Source of the DNA: Plantago major
Taxonomy: Eukaryota; Streptophyta; Magnoliopsida; Lamiales; Plantaginaceae
Reading direction: 5' to 3'
Length of the DNA: 64,000 nucleotides
Assembly (NCBI GenBank): GCA_026545765.1
Contig: CM048842.1
Location: forward strand, 92,159,230 to 92,223,229
Part shown: one piece after another, positions 23,881-35,850 of the stretch
How positions within the stretch are numbered: the first letter of the stretch is position 1
How the letters are laid out: every line of letters begins with the position of its first letter
Made by a program: the position numbers and the translations under genes
The notes under the pieces: model-generated
The model's input: only the letters and a program-made list of their open reading frames with translations
What the model was told of the DNA's origin: nothing
The model's database searches: none

Positions 23881-24380
23881 GGAACAAAACCTACCCTTAA
23901 CAAACATCCACAAATCATGGGGTGAGGCTGACTTGTAGTTGCAAGACTTTTCCAATTTCATTTTCAGTAAGACTTGTAGTTGCAAGACTTTTCCAAGTAC
24001 ATTTTCATGGAATGAATCATAGTTTGAGGAATGTAAACAATGATGGAGGAAGGTTAACTACTATGCATAAGAGTAGCAAAAAATACTATACTAGTAATTG
24101 ACTGAAAAATTAAACAAGAGTTATAATGGAGTAGCTTTTATCTTCTTTTTTTATTTTAAGACAAAAGGCTGGTGTAGTGATGGAGTAGTTATTACTTAAC
24201 TATCTGAACAATTCAATTCAACAAACTTTTCTCACCCAGTAACACATCACCCATGTGAAAATATGGAAAATATTACAACATGCTATTTCTGACTCTAACT
24301 AAAACCTCCTAAGTCTCAGCTATTGTCAACCTTAACTGCTTCTTTTAGAATGCGAAGAACAAGGTGAAGCTACAAACACT

Positions 24381-25942
24381 ATGAAGCCAAGTACTCAAAA
24401 ACACACATTCAAACCTCACTACCTAGTTGGTATCTGTCTCATAGCTCTCGCCACAACTGCCCTTTATCTTTCATGCGACGAGCGGAACGTTATCGAACGA
24501 CGGAAACGAGAAACAACGACGTGCACCGGACAGAAGATCAAAGCTAATGAAGAGACGAAACTTACGCAACATGGTCCTATACCAGGATGCAACCTGTTTT
24601 CAGGCAGATGGGTCTATGACAACGTGTCGGCCCCTATGTACAAGGAGGGACAGTGTAGTTTGATGCAGGAGTATTTTTCCTGCGAAAAGAACGGGAGGAA
24701 GGACTTGAAGTATCAACATTGGCGATGGAAACCACATCACTGTGACCTTCCAAGGTTCAATGGGACGGCGTTGCTGGAGAAAATAAGGAGTAAGAGGCTC
24801 TTATTCGTCGGAGACTCATTGAACAGAAACCAATGGGTGTCGTTACTTTGCCTGATCGAGTCATCCATTCCACGGTCTTCTCTCAAACCGCTAACCTACG
24901 AAGGCAACTTTATCAATTTTCAGGCAACTGTAAGATTACTGCAACTCTATTCTGCTTCACAGATTCCATACTCTGTTATTACTGTCTCCGTTTATTCGTT
25001 ATCTCAGCAACGGAAGCTCGTTTATGTAGAACGTATGTGTTTACTTACATGTAGGAATACAATGCCACAATTGCATTCTACTGGTCTCCATTGCTGGTCG
25101 AGTCAAACTGCGATAATCCCAGCGTCCATAGAGAAAGAAACCGTGTAATCAGAATTACATCTATTGAGAAACACGCAAGAGAATGGACTGGTGCAGATAT
25201 ACTCATCTTTAACTCCTTTATGTGGTGGCTAGAACCAACCATGACAATCTTGTAAGCTAAATTCATAAGACTAATACTTGGTACTTTTATTCGTTCTGTT
25301 TTCTCCTTTGTCTCTTTGCTGAATGCTCATAGTATTTCTCAGGTATGGATCTTTTGGAAGTCCTCATGCCATCCATAAGAAGGTTGAGATGGAGCAACGT
25401 CGCTATGAAATGGCTTTAAACACTTGGTCAGATTGGTTGGAGATCAATATAAATCGAACACAAACCAAAATGTTCTTCATGAGCCTCTCACCATTTCATT
25501 TCCAGTAAGTCTTCCGATTCTCTACTGTACACACTTGATAACATCAGACCAACAAGAAGTAAAAGAGGCTTATCAATATGATCCTATATTAAATTGCAGT
25601 GGTGAAACTATGGATGACGATAAGGGTTGCCACGATCAAACCAACCCAATACACAGGGAGGGGTACAGGGGAATCGAAACGGATCCTCGGTTTATGAATA
25701 CTGCGGAATCAGCAATTCAGAAACTCAAAGCAAGAGGAGTGAAGCTACAATATCTCAATATAACACAACTGTCAGATCAGAGAATTGATGCTCATCCCTC
25801 TATCCATAAGAAAATGCCAAACCCTCTCACTGAAGAACAGCTAAAGGACCCGAAAAGCTACTCCGATTGCGTGCATTGGTGCTTGCCAGGAGTACCTGAT
25901 GTTTGGAATCAAATCCTCTATACCTATATTATCAATTCATGA
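24381..25942 (+). CDS. TBL gene 7: TBL O-acetyltransferase paralog lacking intron 1
   Basis: Exons 24381-24929, 25055-25251, 25343-25504, 25600-25942; 416 aa. Unlike all its neighbours, the first two family exons are fused: the CDLPR end of the first block is followed directly by FNGTALLEK with no intron and no extra or missing codon. Membrane segment about residues 13-31; TBL domain [21 protein letters not shown] motif [10 protein letters not shown] (Ser146); DxxH D392/H395 (SDCVHWCLPG). The Trp that opens exon 4 in the other genes (WGS/WGG/WGT) is Tyr here (YGSFGS). Remaining introns keep the family positions. Closest to gene 6. Function as for the family. Confidence 0.89.
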
Positions 25943-26119
25943 TAATAGAGTAAACAGGCAAGTCTATATGGTATGGGCATTTTGTATGTTTACAGAAAGA
26001 TTACGGATACTAGTGAAATAGATATAGCTTATATTTTCATCTTCATTTCACATATTTAGGCAGAAATCATATCACAACATATCCTCTAAACCATATCATC
26101 CATAAAGTTATGGAGGAAC

Positions 26120-27240
26120 CAAATCTAAGTTACGAGGCTTCTTTGCTCCCATTAGCATACCAACTGGAATAGGCCGCCTTAGGATACCTACATATCCTAA
26201 TTTTTCAAAATCTTGATCAATCAGATCATAAACTCCTGCATTACAGGCTCGTTTGTTTTGCTAAGGTTAGCAATGTCATGACTTGCTCTGTCTACTACAC
26301 GACTGGGTACTGGTAACTACAATACAATTAGCTACATATGATTTCATTTACAGATGCATCTGTAATAGCCAACCATTTTGGGATGCTATATCTATGGGTC
26401 AAGATTATCACATCAATGTAGTTCTGCAAAATCTACATTACGCATTTTAGCTCCATCAGCATACCAACTTAAATAGCCTACATAACTCCTTTCTCCATAA
26501 AACAAGATTTTTTTTATCGTACCTAGTGATGTTGGTGATTTTAGTGTCATCAACTCATTTTAGTAGTAAAGTGATTTGCTAGAGACCGATGCGATCTCAC
26601 GTTAAGGCATAAAACGAGTTCGGGTAGTGCGGAGTGCACGCTTGTTGAGCTAACGAGTTATCGGCCGCAAATCTGAGCAGGGTCGAGGGGTCCTTGCGGG
26701 TCGAGGGTCGAGCCTCATGGGTGCAGGGCAGCGCGACATCGGGTTGCAAGGGCGGAGCCTGGTCAGTCCCATTGATCGAAATTCATATACGCGAATTAGA
26801 TTGCTTGGATTATCCCGAAGGAATTAAGTAACCTGCATCAGAATCGGCCGAATTATCTTGTTTGGAAAGTGACTACACGATCCAAAGAAGTTTCCAGGAT
26901 TATCACCACCCAAAATTTCCAACAAGTGATCTCCTGCATTACGGGCTCATTCATTTTACTTCGATTTTAGCTCCCGTTAGCATACCATATGAAATATCCC
27001 TACATAACTCTCGCTTGATGAAACAAGATTCTCATACCAAATCTAGTGAAACTCGAGTATTACGAGTCTACGAGGTCCTTCGTTTTACCACGACTACATC
27101 CTAAGACTATGCATTGTCACAACTTGGTAACAGATTATCAGTATACTACAGAATTGGGTACTGGACTACTGGTAAGTATAAGTAGCAAGCAAGTACACAA
27201 TGAAAAGCTTCCAATTTTTACATTATCTACACTAGTTTCT
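26120..27240. repeat. Repeated AT-rich module with an LTR-like insertion
   Basis: A module containing TAGCTCCCGTTAGCATACCA..CCTACATAACTC occurs three times (near 26150, 26450 and 26968), and its flanks (CTGCATTACGGGCTC; GGGTACTGG..CTGGTAAC) also recur. Between the second and third copies, about 26530-26830 is GC-richer (GGGTCGAGGGTCGAGCC, GCAGGGCAGCG) and resembles a fragment of a retrotransposon LTR. No coding capacity. Both interpretations are tentative. Confidence 0.4.
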
Positions 27241-27715
27241 AGCAACTCAAAAACCACATTTTTAGTGCATTCTCTTCAAATTTGCAGTCAAAAGGCAGGA
27301 AATAAACAAGGTAGATTTAAAGATGTTGACAGTAAGAAAAAGGATCAAACTTTAAGAACCCTAACCTGGAGAAATGAGCCAAACTAAAGCGATTGTAATC
27401 TAGAAGTAGTTTACAGAGCATAAAAATTTTGTTAGCCGTTTTAATGGACTTTACCTTCTTCAGAACAATTCCGATGAACGTCGACCAATTTTCAGTTCAG
27501 TCCAGATGAGGGCACTTATGTAATTTTACGCCGGTTTTTATTTACCACGTCAAAACTATCCTCACTCCTGCTTAAAGCCCAAACTGCAAAATCTAATTGG
27601 GCCACTTATCATCATTCTTGGGCTTGTGAGGAGTGTATGCCCCAAACAAATATTTTACACGAAAATATCAATTACTTCATTGGTTCGTTCATTTTATGAT
27701 GATTTTACTAATAAT

Positions 27716-27946
27716 TACTTCGTCAGAATTGTTTTCCCGCTGATTTTTGCACAAATTTTTTCAATTACGATGAATTAATCTTATGAATGTAAAATGTTCA
27801 ATTTTTTATAATGAAACTTTAGGGCTAAATTTTCATTATATAAAAAATCAACATTTTACATTCTGCTTAAGATTAATTCGAATAAAAGTAAAAACTTTGA
27901 CCGCAAAAAGTCAAAACGGAAAGCTTGATCCGGGACGGAGGAAGTA
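27716..27946. mobile_element. Stowaway-like MITE
   Basis: Ends TACTTCGTCAGAATTG on the left and, inverted, TACTTCCTCCGTCCCG on the right, the typical Stowaway terminus. The centre (27785-27880) is a long inverted repeat (GAATGTAAAATGTT..AACATTTTACATTC). About 230 bp, no coding capacity. Confidence 0.65.
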
Positions 27947-27948
27947 GT

Positions 27949-28150
27949 TGATTTTTATGGAGTATTTAGTAAATTAATTAGCTAATAAGCTAGTTGCTTG
28001 TTAAATATATTAGTCTTTTTATTTAAATAAGCTATCTAAATTATGAACAAGATTGTCAGAAGGTTATTAGTGGTGGGTTAACGTAATAGGTTTATTTCGA
28101 ACATAAAATCATTGGACTTATAAGTTGGCTGATAAACTATTTACTAAACA
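27949..28150. repeat. Dispersed AT-rich repeat (copy 2)
   Basis: Related to 23630-23880: TTGATTTTTATGG..GTAAATTAATTAGCTAATAAG..ACTTATAAGTTGGCTGATAA in the same order. It abuts the Stowaway-like MITE. Confidence 0.45.
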
Positions 28151-28525
28151 CATCCATTTTTAGATTTTGTATTTTCAAAATCCAATCATACATGAGTAGT
28201 GATGTACTACTACTACTTTATGGGCTTCATTTAGGCATAAAGTAATAATTTTTCAAAGATTTGTAAGCTAACCAATGTGACATGCGTGATTCTGTTATAC
28301 TAATTACATACCAGAAATTATATGTATAATTGCATTTCCAGGCACGTCTAACCAATTTATGAGATTGTTCCAATCTTTTGGCAAATGAGTTGACATGACA
28401 ATATCTCAATGATTTATCCACCATGTCAGATTAGTGAAGGATGACAATGTTCTTCCCACATTCTCCATATTAATTAGCTATCAGCTAGTTTTCCTAGAGT
28501 AGCAGAAGAAGAAAGTAGCAAGAAA

Positions 28526-30188
28526 ATGATGAGTAATGGAAACAGGAAAAGTGAGTTCAAGTTCTATGATCTTCTTGGTCCCTTGCTGGTAGCTTTGCTC
28601 ATCATTGGTCCTTTTTACATAACATATGATGAAATCGTTGCTTCTCGGGATCAAGTTGACAATGCACGTCGTGAAGTTCATAATGTCGTAGTTGAGGAGG
28701 AAGACGAACAACTGGTTGCACGCGAAGAGACTAATAAGTCAGGATGTAACATGTTTTCGGGCAGATGGGTTTATGATGACAAATCCGACCCCTTATACAA
28801 AGCTAAGGATTGCGCATTCATTAAGGGCGATTTTGCTTGCGAGGAGTATGGCAGGAAGGACTTGAAGTTTCAACACTGGCGATGGCAACCTCATCATTGT
28901 GATCTTCCAAGGTTCGTTTTTTCTTGCCTTCTTGCTCTCTTACAATGCACAATCATAGGCTTGTTTAGCCAGAGTTAAACTGGGATTTTGATGAATATTT
29001 CTGCAGGTTCAACTCCGTGGCGTTTTTGGAGAAAATAAGAGGAAAGAAGGTCATGTTTGTGGGGGATTCGCTCAACGGGAACCAATGGACATCGATGGTG
29101 TGCCTAATCGAGTCGTCTCTTCCATCACCGTCCCCTGAATCAGCAGTAACCGAGATAGGCAATATGTTAACCTATGAGGTCAAAGTAAGGAGTTCTTCTC
29201 CTAACTCTGATTTTCCAGATTTTTTTCTGATAAAACTTGCATAAATCTTACACTTTGATCTAATTATTGGAAATACTACAAAGGACTACAATGCCACAGT
29301 CGAGTTCTATTGGTCTCCATTTCTTGTCGAATCAAACAATGATGATCCTCATTTTCATCGACTTGAAAACCGTGTAGTTAGAATCGAGGCAATTGAGAAG
29401 CATGCCAAGCACTGGACAGATGCTGATATTCTCATATTCAATTCATACATGTGGTGGGTAAAGCAAAAGATGACAATCCTGTAAGTACATGCATAGATCT
29501 CTCAACAATCTCAAAATTCAATCTTTTCTTTATTATTCATCTCAATACAGAGTTAACTACTCTGAGCATGAACACAATGCTGGTTCAGGTGGGGATCCTT
29601 TGGGAGTGCAGATGCAGTGTACAGAACAGTTGACATGAATCCACGACTATACGAGATGGCTATAAATACTTGGTCCGATTGGCTGGAATTCAACATCAAC
29701 AGAACAAAAACCAAGCTGTTTTTCATGAGCCTTTCGCCTAATCACGAAGTGTATGTTAAGCTACTTGAGTCAGGACTGTCACAATTCTTCATTCACATGT
29801 TAGTTAACTAGCACACGCGTGTTGGCTAATCTGAGAACAATGCAGGGGTGCACACGGGGAGAAGGAAGAAAACTGCTACAAAACACGCGAACCAAATCCT
29901 GATGAGACATATCGGGGGTACAACACAAACCCGAACATGATGAAGGTAGTAGAATCGGGGATACATAAGCTGGCGCATAGTGGAGTTAAAGTCGAATATC
30001 TGAACATAACACACATGTCTGATATGAGGAGAGATGCTCATCCATCTATACACAAGAAGTTCTATCGGAACATAACGGAAGAACAATTGAAGGATCCAAG
30101 GAGCTATTCAGACTGCACGCATTGGTGTCTTCCTGGAGTGCCTGATACTTGGAATCAGATCTTATATGCATACATTATCAACTCATGA
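28526..30188 (+). CDS. TBL gene 8: TBL O-acetyltransferase paralog
   Basis: Exons 28526-28911, 29007-29184, 29284-29480, 29589-29750, 29846-30188; 421 aa. Starts [18 protein letters not shown] (second ATG one codon on). Membrane segment about residues 18-35, an acidic stem (VVVEEEDEQ), TBL domain [21 protein letters not shown] motif [10 protein letters not shown] (Ser150; Gly replaces the usual Arg), DxxH D397/H400 ([10 protein letters not shown]). Exon 2 is one codon longer than elsewhere (178 nt). It ends the tandem array; the following gene (31196) belongs to a different TBL subgroup. Role inferred from family: Golgi acetylation of wall glycans. Confidence 0.88.
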
Positions 30189-31195
30189 TACATATCATCA
30201 TCATGTGTATTCCTTTTGTCATTCATGGTACAGTATTGTACTTATGAACCTGGTTAATTTAGTGTTCAACATGGCCTGCTAGGTTCTAATCTATCCACTG
30301 CAAGAATGTCACATATAGTTCACTTTGATAGCCAGAAAAGGAATCAAGTTCAAGTCCCTTTGTGACAATGAAGCCCAGCTCACTTTCTCCTCGTATTCTA
30401 GAGGTGTGCTAGAGATTAAAAATGGGAGGGAAGTCGAGCCGGGTCGAGTGACGTCTACAACCTCGCCTAGCTAGAGATCTGATGTTGTGTGCAATTGTGA
30501 TGTTTAACGAGCCGCACCGAGTATCTCATTTCTCAAGTTGTAAACGATCCGAGTTCGGCTCGTTAACAAAACCAGCTAATTTTTCGTGCTCGAACTACAA
30601 TTAGGTCGAGCTCGACGACCGAGCAATACTCTAATTGATAACAAAACAAGCATCTATCTAATCGCGAGACCGACTCGAATCCCTTATCAAATAATTCTAG
30701 CGACGACCGAGCAATACTCTAATTGATAACAAAACAAGCATCTATCTAATCGCGAGACCGACCCGAATCCCTTATCAAATAATTCTAGCCCTAGACTCCA
30801 TAAGGCAGTGTCCCATAACAGCTCTAATCCCGGACCAACATCCAACTGTAAGCATTAATACCAAAACACATCAACTGGGTCTATTGCCATTTGCCAATAT
30901 AATACCAATACCATGATGGATAATAAAAACACAGGTCATACTATATAATTATCGATATTGGTGTCAAGCCGTCAAAGCTAATACAATGTCATCATTAGAC
31001 ATAATCTTAGGATTATTTTATCATCACTCAGGATCATTCTAATTCTACCTGCACAGTTATTATACTAACATGAATTTTTGTCGGCTTCTCAAAATCTTGA
31101 AACTGTCAAAATATTTACAAGCAAAGCAAAACAACAAAGATTCGACTCCTTTCTTCTTCTTCACTACTCTTTCATCATCACTACTCAAGTAAGAA
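30189..31195. other. Intergenic between TBL gene 8 and the TBL34/35-like gene
   Basis: 30420-30620 contains GAGCCGGGTCGAG/GAGCTCGACGA-type repeat sequence, followed by an 88-bp tandem duplication (next entry). The rest is AT-rich. No gene seen. Confidence 0.45.
30613..30788. repeat. 88-bp tandem duplication
   Basis: Positions 30613-30700 and 30701-30788 are the same 88-bp sequence (starting CGACGACCGAGC) with a single visible difference (ACTCG versus ACCCG), so the duplication is recent. Confidence 0.95.
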
Positions 31196-33774
31196 ATGCA
31201 GAGATGGCAAAAGAGAAAAGTCCAGTTACCTCTTATTGCCTTCATTTTCTTTGTCTTGATAGCTTTATCAACCATCTACAGTGAGTTCAATATTCAAGAA
31301 ATACATGACCAATCTCACATTAATATTGGTGTTGTTGACCATCAAAGATCTGCTTCCTTGTTCAATTCTTCAATTGCCCAAAACTTTACTCTTTCAAGAA
31401 AACCATCTGCAGGTCTGTTTCTTCACTAGAATGCAACCAAGATGTTAACTTTAGTGCTTACATGTTCATAATTGTGAAGTATATCGCATGGTTATTAGCT
31501 TTTCTCATGTGGGTTGTTGATTTGTTTGAATTTTGTGAAGTTTTCTTAGCCTGTATTACCATATCTGCTATAACCCTGTCTGTTTTTCACCTGAATGCTA
31601 GAAAGATGTTAACCTTAGTGCTTACATGTTCATAATTCTGAAAAAAATTGCACAGATATTACCTATTTCTAAGTGGGTTGTCGATTTTTTTGAATTTTAT
31701 GATGTTTTCTTAGCCTGAATTACCATATCTGCTCTAGCCCTGTCTGTTTTTCACCTGAATGCTAGCAAGATGTTAACTTTAGTGCTTACATGTTCTTAAT
31801 TGTGTAGGATTTTGCACAGATACTAGCTATTTCCAACTGGGTTGTTGGATTCTTTGAATTGTGATGTTTTTTTGCAATTTAATGGAGTACCAAAGAGCTG
31901 GTGAAATTTCAGGTTTTTGAGCTCCTGTCGTAATATGATTGTGTTGCCTGTTTGGTTGCAGTTGCTTTAGATAGATTCAGTAAATGTGGTGCTACGGTGA
32001 CTTACAGGGGAAAAAGAGCTGTTTCTGCGGTTGGTAGAACGGTATCTAGTTACAGTAGGAAGCCGGTTTCAAATGGGGAAAGTTGTGACTTGTTTTCTGG
32101 AAAATGGGTATTTGATAACAATTCGTATCCGTTGTATAATGAGTCCGATTGTCCATACATGTCCAATCAGTTGGCTTGTCGTAGACATGGGAGGCCTGAT
32201 TTAGGATACCAGTTTTGGAGATGGCAACCGAATAACTGCAATTTGAAGAGGTACTTGTACTTTTAGATGGTACCAAATTCTAATGGTCTGGCAATTTTTA
32301 ACCGTATAGATAACAAATGATTATGAAGAATACGTGTTGATCACTTCCTTTGGTGGTAGGTGGAATGCCATGGAGATGTGGGAGAAATTGAGGGGCAAAA
32401 GGTTAATGTTTGTAGGGGATTCACTAAATAGAGGCCAGTGGATATCAATGTTGTGTTTGCTGCAATCTATGGTTCCAGCGGAAATGCAGTCCATCACACC
32501 AAATTCCGAACTTACAATCTTTAGAGCAGAGGTAAAGTTCAATTAACATTTCGGAACCTGTTCTTGTAATGTCATGCTTTTGATGTATTTTCAGATTTAG
32601 CATAGATGTGATTCTTGTAAGTAATAGTGAAAACTCAGAAATATACACTAGGGCAACTCTTATTGCAACAATAGTCAACGTGTTGTTTTAGATTCACTCC
32701 AACAAATTAGTTTTTGAATGTGGTGAAGGTATAACAATGAAGATAAGGTTCTTAGTATTATGATATCTTGCTCTATACAGAATTATAATGCCACAGTGGA
32801 GTTTCTTTGGGCACCGCTTCTTGTGGAGTCAAACTCTGATGATCCAGTTAATCACCGGCTTGATGAAAGAATACTACGGCCAGATGCCATTTTTAGGCAT
32901 TCTTCGCGATGGGAGCATGCTGATATACTTGTTTTTAACTCGTATCTGTGGTGGAGACAGGGTCCAGTTAAGCTGCTGTAAGTGCATTTTGTCCAACCCT
33001 TTCAGAATAAATGTTAGCACCACAAATCAGAGAGAAGTGCAAACAAATTGAAAGACTTTTTTGTCTGTAATATCATTTCAGATGGAGCAACGAAGAAAAC
33101 AGAGTTTGCGAAGAAATTAGTGGGCTCGGTGGCATGGAATTGGCCATGGAGGCTTGGGCGGATTGGGTGGACTCTCAACATAATCCGCTGAAGAAGATTT
33201 TTTTTGTTACCATGTCACCTACACATCTAACGTAAGATATTCTCGGTCAAGTGAAGATAGATTAAGATATGTAGCTAGTGTGATAGCTAATTAGTCATAA
33301 ATTCAATTAATAGTCCGAACATTCTCAATCTCCATAGAGTTCTTCTTTTGTTCATGCAAATTGTGACAATTTAACATGGTACTCCATAAGTGACTCGGTT
33401 TACCAAAACTAGTTTTCCGCTGATACGTTTGTTGGTCACTGAACAGGAAGGAGTGGGAGCCGGGAAGAGACGGCAACTGTTATGACGAGAAACAACCTAT
33501 ACATGACGAAAGATATTGGGGAACCGGTTCCGACTTGCCCACGATGAGGATGATTGATAGAGTACTGAGAAGATTGGGTCCAAAGGTGTCTGTTCTCAAC
33601 ATTACCCAGCTATCAGAGTACAGAAAAGACGGCCATCCCACCATCTACCGCAAGTTTTGGGAGACGTTGAGTCCGGAGAAGTTGTCGAATCCTGCAAGCT
33701 ATTCCGACTGTATACATTGGTGCTTGCCAGGAGTGCCTGATGTATGGAATGAGTTACTGTTTCATCTATTATGA
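31196..33774 (+). CDS. TBL34/TBL35-like xylan O-acetyltransferase
   Basis: Six exons: 31196-31412, 31962-32250, 32360-32531, 32781-32977, 33082-33231, 33447-33774; 450 aa. Starts [16 protein letters not shown] with a membrane segment at about residues 8-28. TBL domain [18 protein letters not shown], then [18 protein letters not shown] motif [10 protein letters not shown] (Ser190) and DxxH D429/H432 ([15 protein letters not shown]). It differs from the array genes by an extra early intron, Trp after the first domain instead of Phe, and [14 protein letters not shown]. From memory this matches Arabidopsis TBL34/TBL35, which act in xylan acetylation; the neighbours BRCA2 and MIR390 support that. 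Intron 1 contains a 164-bp tandem repeat. Confidence 0.9.
31429..31870. repeat. 164-bp tandem repeat in intron 1 of the TBL34/35-like gene
   Basis: The unit starting GAATGC..AAGATGTTAAC begins at 31429, 31593 and 31757, giving about 2.7 copies with moderate divergence. Each unit carries TTAGTGCTTACATGTTC and TGGGTTGT..GATTT, so most of the intron consists of it. Confidence 0.9.
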
Positions 33775-34231
33775 TAATGTTTGGTAGTTAAATTCATATC
33801 GATCTTTGATCATGAGGTCAATTCAGTCTGCAATGTACGGGAAAACCATCAATTCTTGTAGGAGTTTTTGAATGAATGATCAAAATTGTTGTGAGATAAT
33901 GCTTGTTTATCATGAATCGATTTGAAATCAAATTTCCGACTACTGTGTTCTTCTGTTTCAAGCATTAGAATACTGAAAAATCAATGTTGAGGAATGCATC
34001 TGAAGATCAAGTTTTTAGTCATAGTGTAGGTTGTGGATGTGCAGAAAATACATGAAAACACAAAGTACTTTGAAACAGAACATAAACTGGCATAAAAACT
34101 TACTGATAGACTATTTCTAGCCAAACAAGTTTCATGCACTGGTCTAACTCCTAACATAAGATCTAACTACCACTCCATAATTATTTGTTTGATCTTACAA
34201 TGATATATAGACTACTGCTTTTCCAGAAGAA
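33775..34231. other. Intergenic: convergent 3' ends
   Basis: AT-rich sequence between the stop of the TBL34/35-like gene (plus) and the stop of the BES1-like gene (minus). Nothing recognised. Confidence 0.5.
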
Positions 34232-34779
34232 TTAAAGTGAAAGGGTAAGATTCAGATCAACCATTTCTTGGCATCTCAACTCAACATCACATTTGCAGAC
34301 TTGTTCAGGTTTATCCTTTCCAAGATCTCTATCAGATCCAACCTCCATCAAACTCGGCATTTCCGGTACCGAATGCTGTCAAGTTGAAAAGAAAGTTTAA
34401 AAAAAATTTGACTGATTTCACTCACCAGAAAATGAAAACAAAAGAAAAAAGTTCAAAATTTGCTGTTCATTACCTTTCTGTAGATTGTTCCATCCTCATC
34501 AACATGCCAGCCAGCTTCCTGACAAAGTGCCTTGAGGAGGTCATTCGAGTCGGCATGTTTCGGAAGATTGTAGTTTCCATGAGCCTTTAGACCAGCAAAA
34601 ATGTTATGAGACACAGCGCGCCGCCTCCTCTCACGCTGCTTGTTGTTCTGTCGCTCTCTCTCGGAAGGATAGCGATACTTGGTCACCACATCGCCGCCCT
34701 TAGTGGTTCGATGAACCAGCCATGGACCTTTGCTGGTCCTGATGCACCCTCTAAGCACCTTCTTTCTTCCTTGCTCCAT
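34232..34779 (-). CDS. Miniature BES1/BZR1-family protein with C-terminal EAR motif
   Basis: Two exons on the minus strand: 34779-34474 (102 codons) and 34375-34232 (47 codons plus stop); 149 aa. Residues about 40-102 are the BES1/BZR1 N-terminal DNA-binding domain ([55 protein letters not shown]). The intron falls right after TYRK/IYRK, phase 0. Exon 2 gives a short tail ending DLNLTLSL, an LxLxL repression (EAR) motif at the extreme C-terminus. The long serine-rich phosphorylation (GSK3) domain and PEST region of normal BZR1 proteins (over 300 aa) are absent. The first 39 residues ([20 protein letters not shown]) are not from canonical BZR1. Likely a nuclear repressor or competitor at E-box/BRRE sites, outside the usual brassinosteroid phospho-control; inferred. 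Confidence 0.82.
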
Positions 34780-35441
34780 TGCTAGCTAGCTCTTTGTTTT
34801 GTTTTTAGAATTCAACACTGCTTGTCGTTTGCAAGCTAGTTTCAACATGCGAGCTATCATATATGCATAAAGTAAAAGCTGAAAGAATATATGGGAATCA
34901 AAAGTACGTACTAATATTCCTTCATGTTTGAGTTGTTTCAAGAAAGAAAACATCCTAGAAGTTTTGTTTTGTTTTGCCATTTTTGGTATGAAAATCAATC
35001 TTGGATAACTTAACCTGGAACAAATAGAAACAAATATTCAAACTACATGTTAGTCTTACTGCTATCTGTAATATTCTGGCGTTTCACTTTTAGCAGGAAA
35101 ATATTCGTTGCTACAAGAAAAAGAGACAATGGTTGGTTCATCAGTTGTACAAAAGAGAACTAATAGGTTTGTGCTGATTGGCTTCTACTTTCCACCTATG
35201 TAAAACAAACTTTTTTGTTAGACTTGAAGTTGTAAAGATTAGGATCAATATCTTTTTTGCTGTAGTAGTAGTACTTTGTTTTGGCTCATGACAAGTTTGT
35301 GTGAGTTTTCCTTTTGAGAAACAAGAGAAAATGGAATACAGTTCTAACTGTTTATAGCTTTGTTTAGGAACCTGTTAAAGAGGTATGTTAGGCCAAGAGT
35401 AACAAGCTCAGGTTAGCTTGGTCCTCGTTTTGTTATCAGGT

Positions 35442-35573
35442 TAAGGCTCTGTTCTCTTCATCTGAAAACTCATTCAGTTCAGTTCAGATTCATTCAGTTC
35501 AGCTCTGCTTAGTTGTTTTTTATACTACAATTCAGTTCATCAGTTCTGTTCAGACGAAGAGAACATAGCCTAA
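35442..35573. mobile_element. Tourist-like MITE, copy 2
   Basis: Element 35445-35570 (126 bp), ends GGCTCTGTTCTCTTCATCTG and, inverted, GGCTATGTTCTCTTCGTCTG, flanked by TAA on both sides. Interior TTCAGTTCAG repeats are shared with copy 1 (22719), of which it is a longer version. Confidence 0.8.
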
Positions 35574-35609
35574 GTAGCACTAGGGTTGTTGATATTCAAC
35601 TATGCTCAT

Positions 35610-35850
35610 TAAGGCTCGGTTAAAGAAAACAAATTATATCTATATGCATTTTTTGGTAACAAGTTCAAGTCAAGCTTGAACCAGTTGAGCCGGGTTCAAA
35701 CTTAATTATTGTGCCTCGAGGTTGAGATCGAAAAAATAAGCTTCTTTAGGTAACAAGCCAAGCTAACTTCAAACTCGATTACAGTTCGAGGCTTCGAGCC
35801 AAGCTCGAGGAAGGCTCGGGTCAACTAGTTAAACATTACTTGTAGGCCTA
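35610..35850. repeat. GCTCGAG-rich dispersed repeat
   Basis: Recurring GGCTCG, AAGCTCGAG, TTCGAGGC and AACAAGCCAAGCT motifs; similar composition at 30420-30620 and 57700-58260. A common type of old plant repeat; class not resolved. Confidence 0.4.

Noticed and set aside
26530-26830. A complete LTR or solo LTR
   Set aside because: Only composition and an LTR-like start were seen; no matching end or target duplication found.
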